A DNA stretch of 62,000 bases from Adiantum capillus-veneris (GCA_014529385.2 CM043942.1:61791184-61853183); one strand, 5' to 3'; shown: positions 33,570-45,689, numbered from the stretch's first letter. The notes: generated by a model from the sequence alone, not told the origin. Translations and numbers: made by a program.

Positions 33570-36500
33570 TTAATGTAGAAACGCATCATATCGCATAGAT
33601 TCGCTCGCCATTAATGGGCCAATTTTTTTTGATTTGTACATGAAGAAGCCGGTGTAAAATGCTTCTTCGAATGTTTGGAGATGGTAGCTGGGCAAAAACA
33701 TGAGCCGTCTGAAGTAGGCATACAAAACTGGCTCTGTAGGTGGCCCACTTAGATCATATGATAGCTCTGATATGCTTCTTTCTGTATTCATGTACTTTGA
33801 ACTCCAGCTTTCTGAGAACACTATGAGACATGCCAAAAAAGTCCGAGCTATTTTACAAAGCATCTTGCAGGATAGGTCGGGAGAGCCTCCGAAGAGTCTG
33901 CGATGGCGCCCTGAAGGGTTTTCACCATGTAAGAACCGGATATTCTTTCTCCTTCGGCACGTCCTGGCAATACTGGATAGTTCAACCATGTAGGATTTCT
34001 GCTTTGTAAGGCTTTATGTTGGCTGTAAGTATAAGTTCGGGACGTTGGGCAAAAAGTCCTATCATTTCTCAGCTCAGGTGGTGCATTGACTAAGTGGGTC
34101 AGGTTGTTAGGATGATCCAAAAGCCATTGATGCCTCCACTTTGGCTGGCTATCTACTATTCTGCTTTGCTGTTCCCAATCCACTAATTCTCCTTCAAATA
34201 CTGGCACTTGTTCTTCCTTTGCGAGCTGTCCTTGATGTGTCAGTGTTTCATATTTCAGCAGAGCATAGGGTAACATCGGGGCATTCCACTCTTCCTGTAG
34301 CTCTGCTGCTGATGTCTTGCCTGATCTAGAGAGCCCTTGTAGCATCTCCTTCTCTAGTTGCATGGCCTTGTACCACATTATCTCTGATTGCTTTTCCATT
34401 TGTTCGGCCAGCTTCTGCTCTTCAAATTTTGTGACTGAATCTTCGTCTGCTTCTTGGTTATTGGAGCCACCTTGATTAGTCTGTGTATCTGGGGCCCCAT
34501 GTTCCTCTAATTCTTCCTCATAGTCATCATCACCCCCATATAGTTCTGCCAGTCCAGCCAAATCCGTGGCTGCTTGCTCCAGGTTCACTCGTACCTGCCC
34601 TTGGTGTTGCCTTGTAGTTTGGAGACTTGCTATTTGTGTAGCCATTGTTCGATTATTGATTTGGAGTGTTTGAAGTTCCATCTCCTTTTGGGCTGCAGAC
34701 TCTTCTAACTCTTTTACCCTGATGTGTAAATTTTCATTTTCTTCCCTGAGGGACTTGGAAACAATGCTTTCTATTTCACTGTCATGAGCTGGTCCTTGTT
34801 GTTGTTCACTTTGTAAGTCCAAGATTTGCCTTTGCAATTGATCCTCAGATCTAAGCGCACTTTCGGCTATCATTAATCGTTGTTTTCTTTCCAATTCCAG
34901 CTCTCTCTTCAATGCCGCCACTTCTTCTTGTGGTTGGACCACCGGTGTTGCTGGTAGCAATGTTTTTTGTTTCTTTGCTCGTTCTATCTCCCTTGCCTGT
35001 ATGTCTGTTACTGCTCTCAAATCCTTCACTTCAATTTGTAAGTCATCGATTACGACTTGCAAACTTTTGACTGTCTCCAGGGCATCTTGCTTTTCTGCCA
35101 CCAACCTTTGGATTTGTTCATCTTTGTCATTGACGTTTTCAAGAAATACATTGATTGTATCTTCACAAATGGCATTGAAAGTATCTGACTCCTGTAAATT
35201 TTCCTTGAGGAGCTTTACTCTGCTTTTGAGCCCCAAAATCTCAGCATCTTTAATGCTGATCAGTTTAAGGTTGTCATCTCTTTGCTCCTGCAACTTCAGA
35301 ACTTCTTGATGGGTTGTTTCTAATTTCCTTTTGTTTGCCGTGTTCTGATCGGCTAACAACCGATTGTGCAGTCTCGTTTGGTTTAGTAGAGTCTCCATTG
35401 ATTGTAAATCTAGGTTTATAGTAGATTCCAACTCAATTTCTTGTGAGGAGGAAGCTTTTTCTCTTGTCAGATCTACCTCTATGTGCTTGCCTTTATCAAT
35501 GTTTGATACCGTTCCAGTGTTTGGGTGGCCATCTGTCCTTTCTTCTTCTTCCTCTTCATTGGGTGGTGTAGGAACCCTCTCATCACGATGTGAGCTCTCT
35601 GAATGCGGAGGAGAGTCAGCACAGGTGGGGTTGATTGCCTTTCACTTGTCTCTGGACTTGGAGATGGAGGTGGTGTTTCTTGATCTTGTGAAGTTGGCCT
35701 CAAATGATCTCTCAAGGTTTGGAGATCCTCCTCTTCAAGTAGCAGTTCTGGTTCATTCGTAGCATTCCTCTCTTGGATGTATCTCTCAAACCAGTCCAAC
35801 TCAAAATCTGGATTGTGTTTATTCTTTGTCCTCAATGTGTAAGTGCTACTAGAGGGTCTCCAAGTGGTGCCTACATCGCCTCGTAGAGATCTCTCGAGTA
35901 CAAAGCCTTCTAGCATTCTTTCCATTTTTGCTACCTTCTGCAATCTGGTGTTGTTCTCCATATCTGCTTTCCGCTTCTTTAGTCTCAAATCTTCTTCTTC
36001 AGCTTTTCTTTCTTCTTCCATCTTTTCTGTGTACTTCTGGTGACTGTTTCCAGTCTGCGTCCTCCAATGGTGTTAGTAGAGGCCGATACTCGCCTTTGTG
36101 ATCCGTCTTCAATATTCTCTCTTAACACCAGATAGTCGTTTTGATGAGGAGCAGGTGGTAGTTGATCTGCCGCGCCTATGGCTTGGTATATTATTCTGGT
36201 GAGGACTTCTCCTCCTGCAATGTAATTTGGCTTGTCCTACCGTAGCTTTGTCACTTCCTCAAACAGATATGATGCATGATCTATATAGAACTCATGTGTC
36301 ATTCCCATAGCCCAGGTCATTGTTGTTGAGATGACCCCGTGTAGTGTAGTGTATCTAGGCGGTCTCTTGCTGTAGCTCAACAAACATTGACTGTATACCT
36401 GTGTTAGTTCTCTTACTTCCGGGTTTGCTATGAGTTCAAAAGAAGGCAGTTTGGATCTTTGCAGGGAGACTGCGAGATTCTTCCTTCTTTCTCTCATGTT

Positions 36501-36932
36501 GGCTCCCTGATCAGACAATTTTAACGCTTCTTTGATGATTTCCTTGGTGATCTGAATCTCCATTATCTCATTATCCATGCCTGCCACCCTGCAAGTTCCG
36601 TCTTCTTGGATAGTCTCAATTAGGTGTTGTACCCTCTTGAAATCTATCCCCACTGGTGGTAGTGAAACAAAGTTCCACAAGCCAACTTTTTTCAGCCATG
36701 ACCTTTGCAGTGATCTTTTCAGGTAATTTTATGCCTCCTTTGGGACTGTATCCACTAAATTTCCTTTGTCATCCACATAGGAACCTTGGTAGATTTGAAA
36801 GGCTGCTGCCTGTTGCACGTCTGCAGGTATCCATGTGGCTGCTGGCTTTAATGAATTGGGTAAAAGTGTATAGGGTATTGTACCTTCCGTTGCCAGGTTC
36901 TTGCCTTTTATTTTTCTCGGAGAAGCGTCCAT
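33570..36932 (-). pseudogene. Long 3' ORF of the giant element: unknown domain plus coiled coil
   Basis: Starts at ATG 36932 (MDASPRKIKGKNLATEG), a few bases after an acceptor-like tgaatacag. It runs in one frame to about 36050 with two stops (36729, 36237), shifts near 36030 and 35600, then has 527 open codons to 33848 and a further shift to 33570. The first third has a compact globular part (WNFVSLPPVGIDFKRVQHL, PPRYTTLHGVISTTMTWAMG, FYIDHASYLFEEVTKL), loosely like plant transposon domains found in Tat/Ogre extra ORFs. The centre is Glu/Lys-rich, then a long coiled coil (KLQEQRDDNLKLISIKDAEI). It occupies the env position but has no signal peptide or membrane span, so it is not an envelope. 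Function unknown. Confidence 0.7.
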
Positions 36933-36959
36933 GGATCCTGTATTCACAAGTAACGGTTA

Positions 36960-37229
36960 ATGTACAAACATAGTACTTCTTTTCTAAATTGATTACCACT
37001 TAATCATGCATCTAGGTGAGCCTTCTTAATCCGAAGATGAGTTAAGGTAAAATGTTAGCACATAGACAAGCTCTTTCATTGTCTGACTCTGACGGCTTCA
37101 AATTAATGTTATTGATGAAGGAGAACAAGTCCAAATGCCTTGAAATTTTGGGTGGTGTATGTGCATATGGCATGTAAGGTCACCCTATAGTCACAAACTG
37201 AAAATCAGCTCATTTGCAACTTCTGCCCA
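36960..37229. other. Non-coding spacer upstream of the 3' ORF
   Basis: No open frame of note. It leads into the palindrome-bearing repeat region. On the element strand this is where a splice acceptor for the 3' ORF would lie. Confidence 0.4.
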
Positions 37230-37245
37230 GTCTATCGCGATAGAC
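37230..37245. repeat. 16-bp palindrome, copy 1
   Basis: GTCTATCGCGATAGAC, an exact self-complementary sequence, preceded by cca and followed by aggct. First of four exact copies in this part of the element. Confidence 0.95.
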
Positions 37246-37529
37246 AGGCTATCTTTTGACAGGAGATATATTTTCTACATGTGACTCCACTAGTTGGTTC
37301 CTCATGTCTTGTACATGATCTGATCCCATTTCCATCTCAAGTGGATGTCAAATGACCCCTTTTTGGATCAACTTCCAATTTTTTCAGATTCCCTCCAAGG
37401 AGATGTTGGTCTATCTCCCTCACTTTGTGTTGTTTTGGGCTCAAACTTAGTGGGTAGCCTTCTTGCATCATGCTGAAGCCAACTGTTGATTCCAATTTTT
37501 GATCAGATAGCCCTTTGTCATTCTGCTTA

Positions 37530-37545
37530 GTCTATCGCGATAGAC
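37530..37545. repeat. 16-bp palindrome, copy 2
   Basis: Exact GTCTATCGCGATAGAC, 300 bp after copy 1. The flanks (tta before, taa after) extend the palindrome to 22 bp. Confidence 0.95.
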
Positions 37546-37817
37546 TAAGACTTAGTGTCATTTTGTTATATTTTGGCTCTGTAGTCATCTGTCTGCCTTC
37601 TCCTAGTTGATGTAAGGTTTCTTGACCTCTCACATGTGAATTTTAACTGTCTACCATTGAGGTGCCCTGTTCTGACTCTGAGTTGCTGTCAAGTCTATCT
37701 CGGATTGCCATATGAGTCCATCTTGTCTCAAAATTTGGTGTACTGCCTCCATATGCTTCCCCAAGTCTATCCTTGTGAAAATTTTGAAAAGCCTCCCCCC
37801 AAAGATAAAAATAGTTT

Positions 37818-37833
37818 GTCTATCGCGATAGAC
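37818..37833. repeat. 16-bp palindrome, copy 3
   Basis: Exact copy 288 bp after copy 2, followed by tca. A partial version (gtctatctcggat) lies between them near 37693. Confidence 0.95.
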
Positions 37834-37955
37834 TCATTTACTTGGTCAAGAGAGAGCAATTTTTCACTTTGATTTGATATTTGGGGTCATTATTCCTTGT
37901 TAGTACCCTTTATGAAGTCACAATCAAAATTTTACTTGTCTAAGTGTATGAGCCA

Positions 37956-37971
37956 GTCTATCGCGATAGAC
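37956..37971. repeat. 16-bp palindrome, copy 4
   Basis: Exact copy 138 bp after copy 3, followed by tcaac. Confidence 0.95.
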
Positions 37972-38059
37972 TCAACATCTAGTCATTTTTACAAGTTTTT
38001 TGATGTTAGTTGACCACAATGGTGTTAGTAGGCTCTCCTAGACACACACATTAAGTTTT

Positions 38060-39586
38060 AATCAATTTGGAAAAGTGTATTCCCTATTTGCAGCACTTAG
38101 CTGTTCCTGGAGTCGGAGTAGACCACTTAGGTGATGTTCGTCGTTCTTTTTGGTCATTGTATGACTTGAGCGGACTTTCATTTCCTTTTGACCTTCCATC
38201 AAAACAGTCAGTTGTTCTTTTGGTGCTTACATCACCAAGAACGACCATTTGGACGTCTTTCTGGCCTGTTGCTCGCGTTTGCCCTTGTGGAAGAGCTTTT
38301 TCTTGAGTGGCCACATTCCAACTCATAGTTGACCTCTTTTGGATGTACCCTGTCAAATTTGGTGTCATTTGGTCACTTGGTCGGCCCGTTAGAGTATTGT
38401 GACACTTTGCGCAGTTTCCGTCAGATAGAGACCCTAGGCTCCGTTTTGAAGAACGTTTTCATGGTCTAACCATTCAGTTGGTTTGTCGAGGTTATTGGCT
38501 TGCTGCCTATGAGTTTTGGCTCATTTCCGATCACTTTGGGTCAGATGCCCTTCTGCAGGCCCTGTGAAATTAGGGTTTTCTGGGCGGCTTCCTTCACGCT
38601 TTCCGAGGTCATAGGATTGATCCTTAAGCTATAGGCATTGTGCCTTTGAATTTTGGTTCCATTTGGTGGCCTCTAGGTCTTCCTAACAACCGGTCTACTG
38701 TATGTGTGCACAGGTTGTGATGGTGGTGCTGGCGAGGTTTTGCGACTAACTGAAGTAAACAACACTTAGACTCAGTGTTGATGAGCATACCTCTCATATC
38801 TGATGTCGATCTGGTGACCGTACGCGATGGATGAGATCCTGGAAGTCTCAACTGCTGTAGGGAGCTCTCTCTCTCTCACAATGGAAAATGACTCAAATGA
38901 GAGATTTCTAGCCTAGCCCGTCTATATGTAATTGAGACTCCGACACTAAATTTTCCCATCTTTTACCTGTGGCCATAACTTTTTGCGAGATGCGGTTTAG
39001 GCTCGCAAAGTTCTTGATTTGGACCTCATTTGCTCGAGTTCTACAATTTTTGCAGATTTCTACTTTTGGAGGTCCCGTCATGATGGTGGTCATTTTGCCC
39101 TGTCACCTTCGCAGTCCCTATTTTCTCTGTGTCTTCTTTACCTTGCTCTGATCAGGTGTCTCTTCTGTTGTGTTTCCATCTGGATTATAGATTTTTTCTA
39201 TATTTTTTGCTAGAAAATGGCTAAATCAAAGCAAATAAATCCCAAAATAACCCAAAAATAGCAATTCTAACCTATAAAAATATCAATGAAAAGCAAAACA
39301 CTTTGTAACTCACTTTTCTCTCATCTATGTACATTCTCACGCTTAATCGTCAACCTTGGCCTATTTTTTGATGTTTTTCGATGGTTTTTGGCCAGTTTTG
39401 ACTCGCTTTATAGTATATACACATCCCTAGGGGCTCATATATGATCATTTGGTCCCCAATTTTGATTAATTATGAGGGCATATTCTTTTCCCAAAAATCA
39501 CACAATAAAATGCAAAAATGGTTGAAAAATTAATCACAAACATTGCCCTCTAATATATGACGCGAGTCCGCATTTGGAATGCCTCC
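38060..39586. other. Unresolved region, possibly an LTR of another nested element
   Basis: No domain in any frame. It ends at a tract almost identical to the giant element's polypurine tract (39587), which would make this the 3' LTR of a related element. I could not find a matching second LTR or clear TG/CA ends. A short CT run lies at about 38865-38877. Confidence 0.3.
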
Positions 39587-39604
39587 CCCCCTCCTAGTTG
39601 GAGT
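39587..39604 (-). promoter_or_regulatory. Second polypurine-tract-like sequence
   Basis: Plus strand cctccccccctcctagttgg; compare ctcccccccctcctagttc at 33493. Both are followed, on the inner side, by a segment able to form a small hairpin (gtcctcccggac here). It may mark the 3' end of a nested related element or be an internal tract. Confidence 0.5.
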
Positions 39605-39758
39605 CCTCCCGGACGATAGGGTATCGTCAAGGGTATGTGCTGTGCATGGGCGTGAACTCGTGCTAATGTAGGCCTTGTAATGTAGCCCTATATGCATGCA
39701 CAGTCAATGCATTTAGAAAAAAATTATGCGGTGTAAGAGGAAGGTATAAGCGATTCGC

Positions 39759-40673
39759 TTATTGGCATTTGTCGTTGAGGTTTCCTGTGGTAGCCTGAGT
39801 TGGCTGGCATATTTTCTTTGCGAGAAGAAGTTGTAAATCTGCCGCTCTTTGTTTGATGGTTTTCCACGGTTTTTGAATTTGTGTTTGTGGCTCCGTTGAA
39901 GTTGATATTGTTGTATATTTTGTTGCATGTTCTGGTGGAACATTCTTTCGGTTCCATTTGATGACTTTGGTTGTACAGATCCTCGTAGTTGTTGTTGTGG
40001 ACGCTGCTTGTTTTCGCGTGCTGGTTGTATGATCTAGCTTGTCATTGACAGTTGTAGACAACTGATCATTGGTTTTCTTCGGCATCCATACCTGTGTTTT
40101 TGGCTCGTTCTGAATTGGTAATTTTGGATGCCATACCAATAGAGTCCGTTGCGGACTCGACTGGTTGATAATTGTTCTTTGAAGCTTTGCTGGCTTTGGG
40201 TGTTTTTTCTGTTCTTCTGTCCACTTTTTTACAGGAATTAAGCTGTCTTGCTTGAGCCAAACTTGATATTTCCACCCTTGATGAAATTGTGCCTCGGCTA
40301 GATCTGTACGTCGTACCCAAACTTGCCTGGTTCCCTGCATGATTGTTGATTTTTGATAATACATTTCTTAACATGTAAACTTTGTTTGTTGTTGGTCAAT
40401 GCTTTGCCGATGTATTCACTCCTGTCTCCACATTGACATATATGTATCATATGATAAGAAGGGTTCTGAAAAGTTTTCATTTCTGAATAGTGCTTCATTA
40501 GTATCCAAATCAATGAATACCCTGTTAGCTTTCATCCACGACATTGCTAAGATACACGGCGTTGCTGATCTAATTGGTGGCAGTACATGGAACTTGTTAG
40601 TGTACGTGTGTCCCTGGAGGAATCCCAACCCTCGAGCGAGTACTTCCGAGTGAACAAGAAACCGAGCGAGCAT
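39759..40673 (-). pseudogene. Basic protein with repeated VW-x-PK motifs, unknown
   Basis: One minus frame runs 40673-39759 with two stops. The first part has VFIDLDTNEALFRNENFSEP. The second part repeats a motif built around Val-Trp: RQVWVRRTDL, YQVWLKQDSL, LLVWHPKLP and TQVWMPKKTN. The rest is Lys-, Gln- and Thr-rich. Such short Trp-Pro-Lys repeats in a basic chain suggest a nucleic-acid-binding retroelement protein (gag-like or LINE ORF1-like), but I cannot name a family. It lies just inside the second polypurine-like tract, consistent with it belonging to a nested element. Confidence 0.45.
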
Positions 40674-40773
40674 AAGCAGTGAAAAAGATTAGATCAAGAT
40701 CTCAATAGTTACTCTATAGAGTATAGTGTAGCAAAGTAACCATGTTGCATCTCAAATAGTCTAAAAAAAAAAA

Positions 40774-40866
40774 GCCATACTCTTCCTTTAATGTGTTCAC
40801 ACACATTAAAATAGTATGAAACAAAAGAGCCATACTCTTCCTTTAATGTGTTCACACACACATTGA
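40774..40866. repeat. 55-bp tandem duplication
   Basis: gccatactcttcctttaatg at 40774 recurs at 40829 with the following tgttcacacaca. Non-coding. Confidence 0.85.
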
Positions 40867-40962
40867 TACGCAGTCATATCCTTGCTTCTGAACCATCTTG
40901 TTGAGCATATTCCAAAACTCTATTTGTGCAAACTTATTCTCCATGGTAAAGACATCTTCAAC

Positions 40963-40996
<34 letters not shown>

Positions 40997-41627
40997 GAAG
41001 CTTTGATTAGTTTAAAAATAAATTACCCTTATGTAAGGTGTCTATTGCATCATTCCATCTACCAATGCACCTGGTTGTCAATGGCCCTACCTGAAGAAAT
41101 GGAAGAGAGCCACATTTAATGTGAATTCCACAGGAAGGTTTTGATAAACTGCAAAAGCAAACGAAGAGGCCCTCCACCAACAGCGACACAAATCCAATGT
41201 GTGCAATCAATAGGTTCAATGAGCTGGATGCCACAACATCCGCGGTAATTTGATCAACTAATTCACCATCGTGAACATCTCTACATTCTTCACCATAGGA
41301 TAATCTGCCATCTCTAGATGAGGCTCTTACAAGATCGTGACCCCAGTATAAGCAACAACTTGAATCCGCTCCTCTGGCTTCCTTTAACTTGTATGTTGTC
41401 TTCATGCTGGAGCATCTCTGGCACTACCTTGTGGACTTGTCCCACCCCTATTAGGCGGTGCTCTGTTTTGCAAATTCTGAACAAATTGAAATCCCATTGC
41501 GCACCTACCTAAGCACCCCATAGGGCACCTCCCTCCAAAGCCTGATGGCTGGATTGTTGGTGACTACAACCAACAACTTTGACACGACGGTGTTGGCTAG
41601 GAAAGGAAAATATGAGGGTCCCTATTA

Positions 41628-41850
41628 GTGTTAGGAAAAAGTGTGCCTAAGCTTTGCCTTAAATCGGTTGAAAACTCAAAACAACAGAGGATTGAAGGGA
41701 AGTGAAGAAGGAGAAAATCTACTTTAGAAATGTTAAAAAATAGAGTTAAATTGTTAAAAATGCCGATTATTTTAGAAAAAAAATCTTCTTTCAATTCATC
41801 CTAAAGGGAATTTTGTACGTTCGTAAAATTGATTCCAAACATTAGGACTC
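41628..41850. mobile_element. Degenerate copy of the 219-bp MITE
   Basis: tagtgttaggaaaaagtgtgcctaagctttgcctta at the left resembles the MITE start at 43278, and attccaaacattagga at the right resembles its end. Internal phrases (gaaggagaaaat, gggaattttgtacgttcgtaaaattgatt) also match with many changes. Confidence 0.65.
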
Positions 41851-42361
41851 CCTATTCATAGAAGCCTTCTGGATGTTTGAGGCACACTAGCTGAGGCAAG
41901 AAGGTCAACCCTCTTAATCATTTTCACCAAATATAAAGAGAAACCTTTAGAGAATGTCTGCAGGTTGTGGGAGACAGAGCATTGCATGCATGGAGGAAAG
42001 AGAGATAAGTAGCATGCTGGGGAAAGCACAGAGTGAAAGAGGCTGCGAGGTGTACGAGCCGCCTACATAACGAAAAAAATAACCTTGGACGAGCTACCAC
42101 ATATTAAAAAAAGCGCATCTAGTGTTAGAATAGCGCTCCAAATGAGGCTACGTTAGCGCATACTCTTTCTGAGAGCTTTTGGAGTTAGTTTCCAGGGCGA
42201 GCTGCAAAGAGGAGACCCTTCTCAACGAAGGCTTTGTGGGCAAGGGAGGGGGAGGTGATGAAGATCATGACCATACTGCAGCTGACATGAAAGGTAAAGA
42301 TGGTGCCAAGCTAATTGCAAAAGCGCTGCATGGAAGAAGGGACTCGGCTAGAACAGAGATG

Positions 42362-42407
<46 letters not shown>

Positions 42408-42665
42408 ACTGTCAAAAGAGTCTGCACCGACATATGCTCTATCAGAGAGGTTTTTTTTTTATATATATATAGAGAGAAATGGCTCTGAGACTTCTTTTGA
42501 GTGAATGGGGAGGCGCTCAAAGTTCAAACTCTGACACTGGGTGGAGGATCATAGGATGATTTTTTTCGATGGACGAGTACTACCTACTGCCTACCACTTA
42601 CCCACACGCCTCTTCGTCAATGTAGTCTCTCTATTATCTCTCTTGGCTTGGCATTGTCTGTCATG

Positions 42666-42735
<70 letters not shown>

Positions 42736-42805
42736 GGCCTCTTTCAGAGAATTTGAAGTCCTCAATTTGATTTTGAGTTTTCATAGCCCTCAAAGCTCTA
42801 GCTCT

Positions 42806-42865
<60 letters not shown>

Positions 42866-43277
42866 GTCTCTCAAAAAGTGCCCGCTGATGTTCTCCTTCA
42901 GAGAGGTTATTTTTAGAGGAGTATTGAGGCAAGAAGAAATGCCCCCCATTTCATATGAAAAGAGGCAAGTGGTATTTACCTTTGGTGTGGGTGTGCATGG
43001 ACGGGGACCCCGTGTGAAACATTACAGTGATTATTGGAATAATTGGGTGCTTGACGAAGCCGATAGCACCAACGGGGCCAACCGTCTACTCGAGACGCGT
43101 CGATGGATGCAAAAATGTACCATGCAAGTCACATAAGTCATGCACAAAATAAGCTGACATAGCTTACTTGGCTTCAAACAAGTAGAAGAGTCAATGTGTA
43201 TGGGTACCTTTTTTTGTTTTAGTGTATATCAAGTCCTTGCCATGTCGGTAGAGAGAGAGGGAGAGGGGGGGAGGGAG

Positions 43278-43496
43278 CAGTGTTCGGGAAAAGTGTGCCT
43301 TAGCTTAGCCTTGAGCCGGGTTGCAAAATCAAATGTGCCGGTTGAGGGGAGGGCAGAAAGGAGAAAATTCCGCTTAAAATACATGGAAAATAGTGCAATT
43401 TTACAAAAATACTAGCTAGTATTGTAAAATTTCCGGTTCAGATTTGTCTTGGAGGGATTTTTGTATGTTTGTGAAAATGATTTTTCCCGAACACTG
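43278..43496. mobile_element. 219-bp MITE with perfect inverted repeats (hAT-type)
   Basis: The left end cagtgttcgggaaaa is the exact reverse complement of the right end ttttcccgaacactg. Both sides are flanked by the 8-bp direct repeat ggagggag (43270-43277 and 43497-43504). The 8-bp duplication and CAGTG start fit a non-autonomous hAT element. It has no coding capacity. Its terminal repeats differ from those of the large hAT at 16529, so another transposase moved it. Confidence 0.92.
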
Positions 43497-43553
43497 GGAG
43501 GGAGTCTCCAAAAATAATGTCTCTGAAGGAGCACGCACCGGCGCGCGCTCTTT

Positions 43554-43594
<41 letters not shown>

Positions 43595-43743
43595 AGGCAG
43601 TCTCATTCCATTCTCTTCAGAAGCCCGCCATGTCGACACCAGGAGGGATTTTTGTATGTTTGTAAAACTGATTTTTCCCGAAGACTGGGAGGGAGTCTCC
43701 AAAAATAACGTCTCTGAAGGAGGCGCGCGCTCTTTCTGAGACT

Positions 43744-43781
<38 letters not shown>

Positions 43782-43826
43782 CTTCGTTCCATTCTCTTCA
43801 GAAGCCCGCCATGTCAACACCAGGAC
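43451..43826. repeat. Tandem duplication taking in half of the MITE
   Basis: The segment ggagggatttttgtatgtttg to cgccatgtcgacaccagg (43451-43641) is repeated directly after itself (43642-43826). It carries the MITE's right half, its target-site flank ggagggagtctcc and a GA microsatellite. The second copy reads cgaagactg where the first has cgaacactg. Hence the duplication is younger than the MITE. Confidence 0.88.
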
Positions 43827-44255
43827 CGCGAGGAACCGTCGGGGCACGCTGGAGAAGGGTGGGAGGAAGCGGTGGAGGTAGCGGAGCAGTTGGAAATGGC
43901 AACGCCAGTGGCGCCAACATGCTGCGATTCTACACCGATGATGCCCCTAGCTTCAAGATGAATCCCACCTTTGTCATTGGCATGAGTGTCTGCTTCATTG
44001 AGTTTGTGCCACTCCTCCATGCCGTTGGCAAGATCTATGACTCTCGATCTACTTAGCTCCTCTCTCCTCATGGAACTCTTCAGGTTACCTAGCTATCAGG
44101 CATCTTTTCTCCTGATTTTTGATAGCTGCTTTGGTGTAGTGATGTGCATCTGAAGCAGATCTGGCAGAGTATGATTTGTCAGAATCAACAAGTCCGATGT
44201 GAACAATTGTGCATCAGAAACAATAGGTGTAATACAATACATGATCATTTTTGTC

Positions 44256-44328
<73 letters not shown>

Positions 44329-45471
44329 CATCTCAGCTCGGCGCCGACGTGGGACCATTCATGCAGGCATCTCAGAACTCCTCCAAAGAACTTAGTATGA
44401 AAGTAGATGAGCAGGTTGGGGTGCAAGTACAATCCCTCTACTTTTCCATGTCGTTGAGTGATCTCGGCTTTGCCATCTCTGAAGTTTTCTACGTTGAACT
44501 TGCCTCAACTCTTGTCCCAAGCATATCGTGCCGTGTGCACTGCTTCACACATCAAACCCCTCCGCCTCAAACTGCTTGTCGATAGCTGCAATTTCTGATC
44601 ACCATCTGCCGTTCGTCATCAATAGTGGTTGCAACTCTTGATCACCGTCGACTCAGGACCACTACGCAAGGGTTGGAGAGCAGAGAGTGATCCTTCGAAC
44701 CTCTTCACGAGAGCATGGTGAGAGAGATTGGGATGAAGGGGGGGGGGGGGGGTGTGAAGATAGAGCGAAACCGGGCCTGACCAGGTGAAGATAAGGCTTT
44801 TCGGGGCCATGTCGAATAAGCTTCAATAGTAGCAGTACTGGTGATGGCTCCTCCCTCGACTTCAACACTCATACTCTCTAATTTTGGCCCCTGCAAGTTT
44901 CTCGCTTTGCCTTAGCCCTTGAATGGTCGACAAATACCAGGCCTAGAGAGCGAGCAAGCAAGCAAGCAGAGAGGTTTCATAAACTGTTATACCAGCTCTG
45001 CCGCTACTCTTCTCTTCTCGTTTCTTGGTTCGTCTGTAGTTTTCGAACGCTCGGAAGGAGGCCTAGAGACTTACTCTAAGAGCAAATGGGAGAAACTATA
45101 GCGAGGAGTTGTACGAAGCTCAGCCTCTGAGCCACCTCGATGCCTCGTGATCCTCTGTTCACCAAGGTGCTTTGCATAATTTTGATTATTCCTCGAATCG
45201 ATCCCCATATTGTTCGCGTAAATAAAGCTCTCATATGTGTGTGCGTGTCACTGTGTGTTGAGAGAAAGAGAGAGAGAGAGGGAGGAGGTTTTTTAACATC
45301 GTAGGATCAATCCCAAGAGACCTACTGAGTGCCAAAATTTTCATAATTTGTTGCAATGGCATGACTCTTTTATAGATAACATAATTCAAGCAAGTGAAGC
45401 TTACATTCACCAATCTGGCCTCATCTGTTGAGAGAAACAAGCTAGCTAGCACACACAAACTCGGTGGGGGG

Positions 45472-45538
<67 letters not shown>

Positions 45539-45689
45539 CTAGTGGCGATCGTGATGATGATGATAATGGCACTTGTCTTCTCCACCTTGCTAGTCAACAT
45601 GTGTGTAGCTCACTGCAAATGCTCGCTCTACTGGCCAGCCCTAAGTGCGACGAGAAACCCAACAATGGTAGCTACATCAATATTTGATT

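Larger units (their letters stand above)
40965..45536. repeat. Cluster of (CT)n and (GA)n microsatellites
   Basis: Pure dinucleotide tracts at about 40965-40993, 42365-42404, 42668-42732, 42808-42862 (CT on plus) and 43557-43590, 43745-43778, 44259-44325, 45264-45281, 45475-45536 (GA on plus). A poly-G run lies at about 44739-44752. Sequence between them is unique or locally duplicated and shows no gene. Arg-Glu and Leu-Ser frames are artefacts. The strand of the repeat switches from CT to GA near 43.0 kb. Confidence 0.9.

Noticed and set aside
33570-36932. Retroviral-type envelope gene
   Set aside because: It lies in the env position but has no signal peptide, no transmembrane segment and no cleavage site; the chain is a charged coiled coil.
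38084-38368. 94-codon minus-strand frame
   Set aside because: No domain, no neighbours supporting it, and an equally open plus-strand frame covers the same place.
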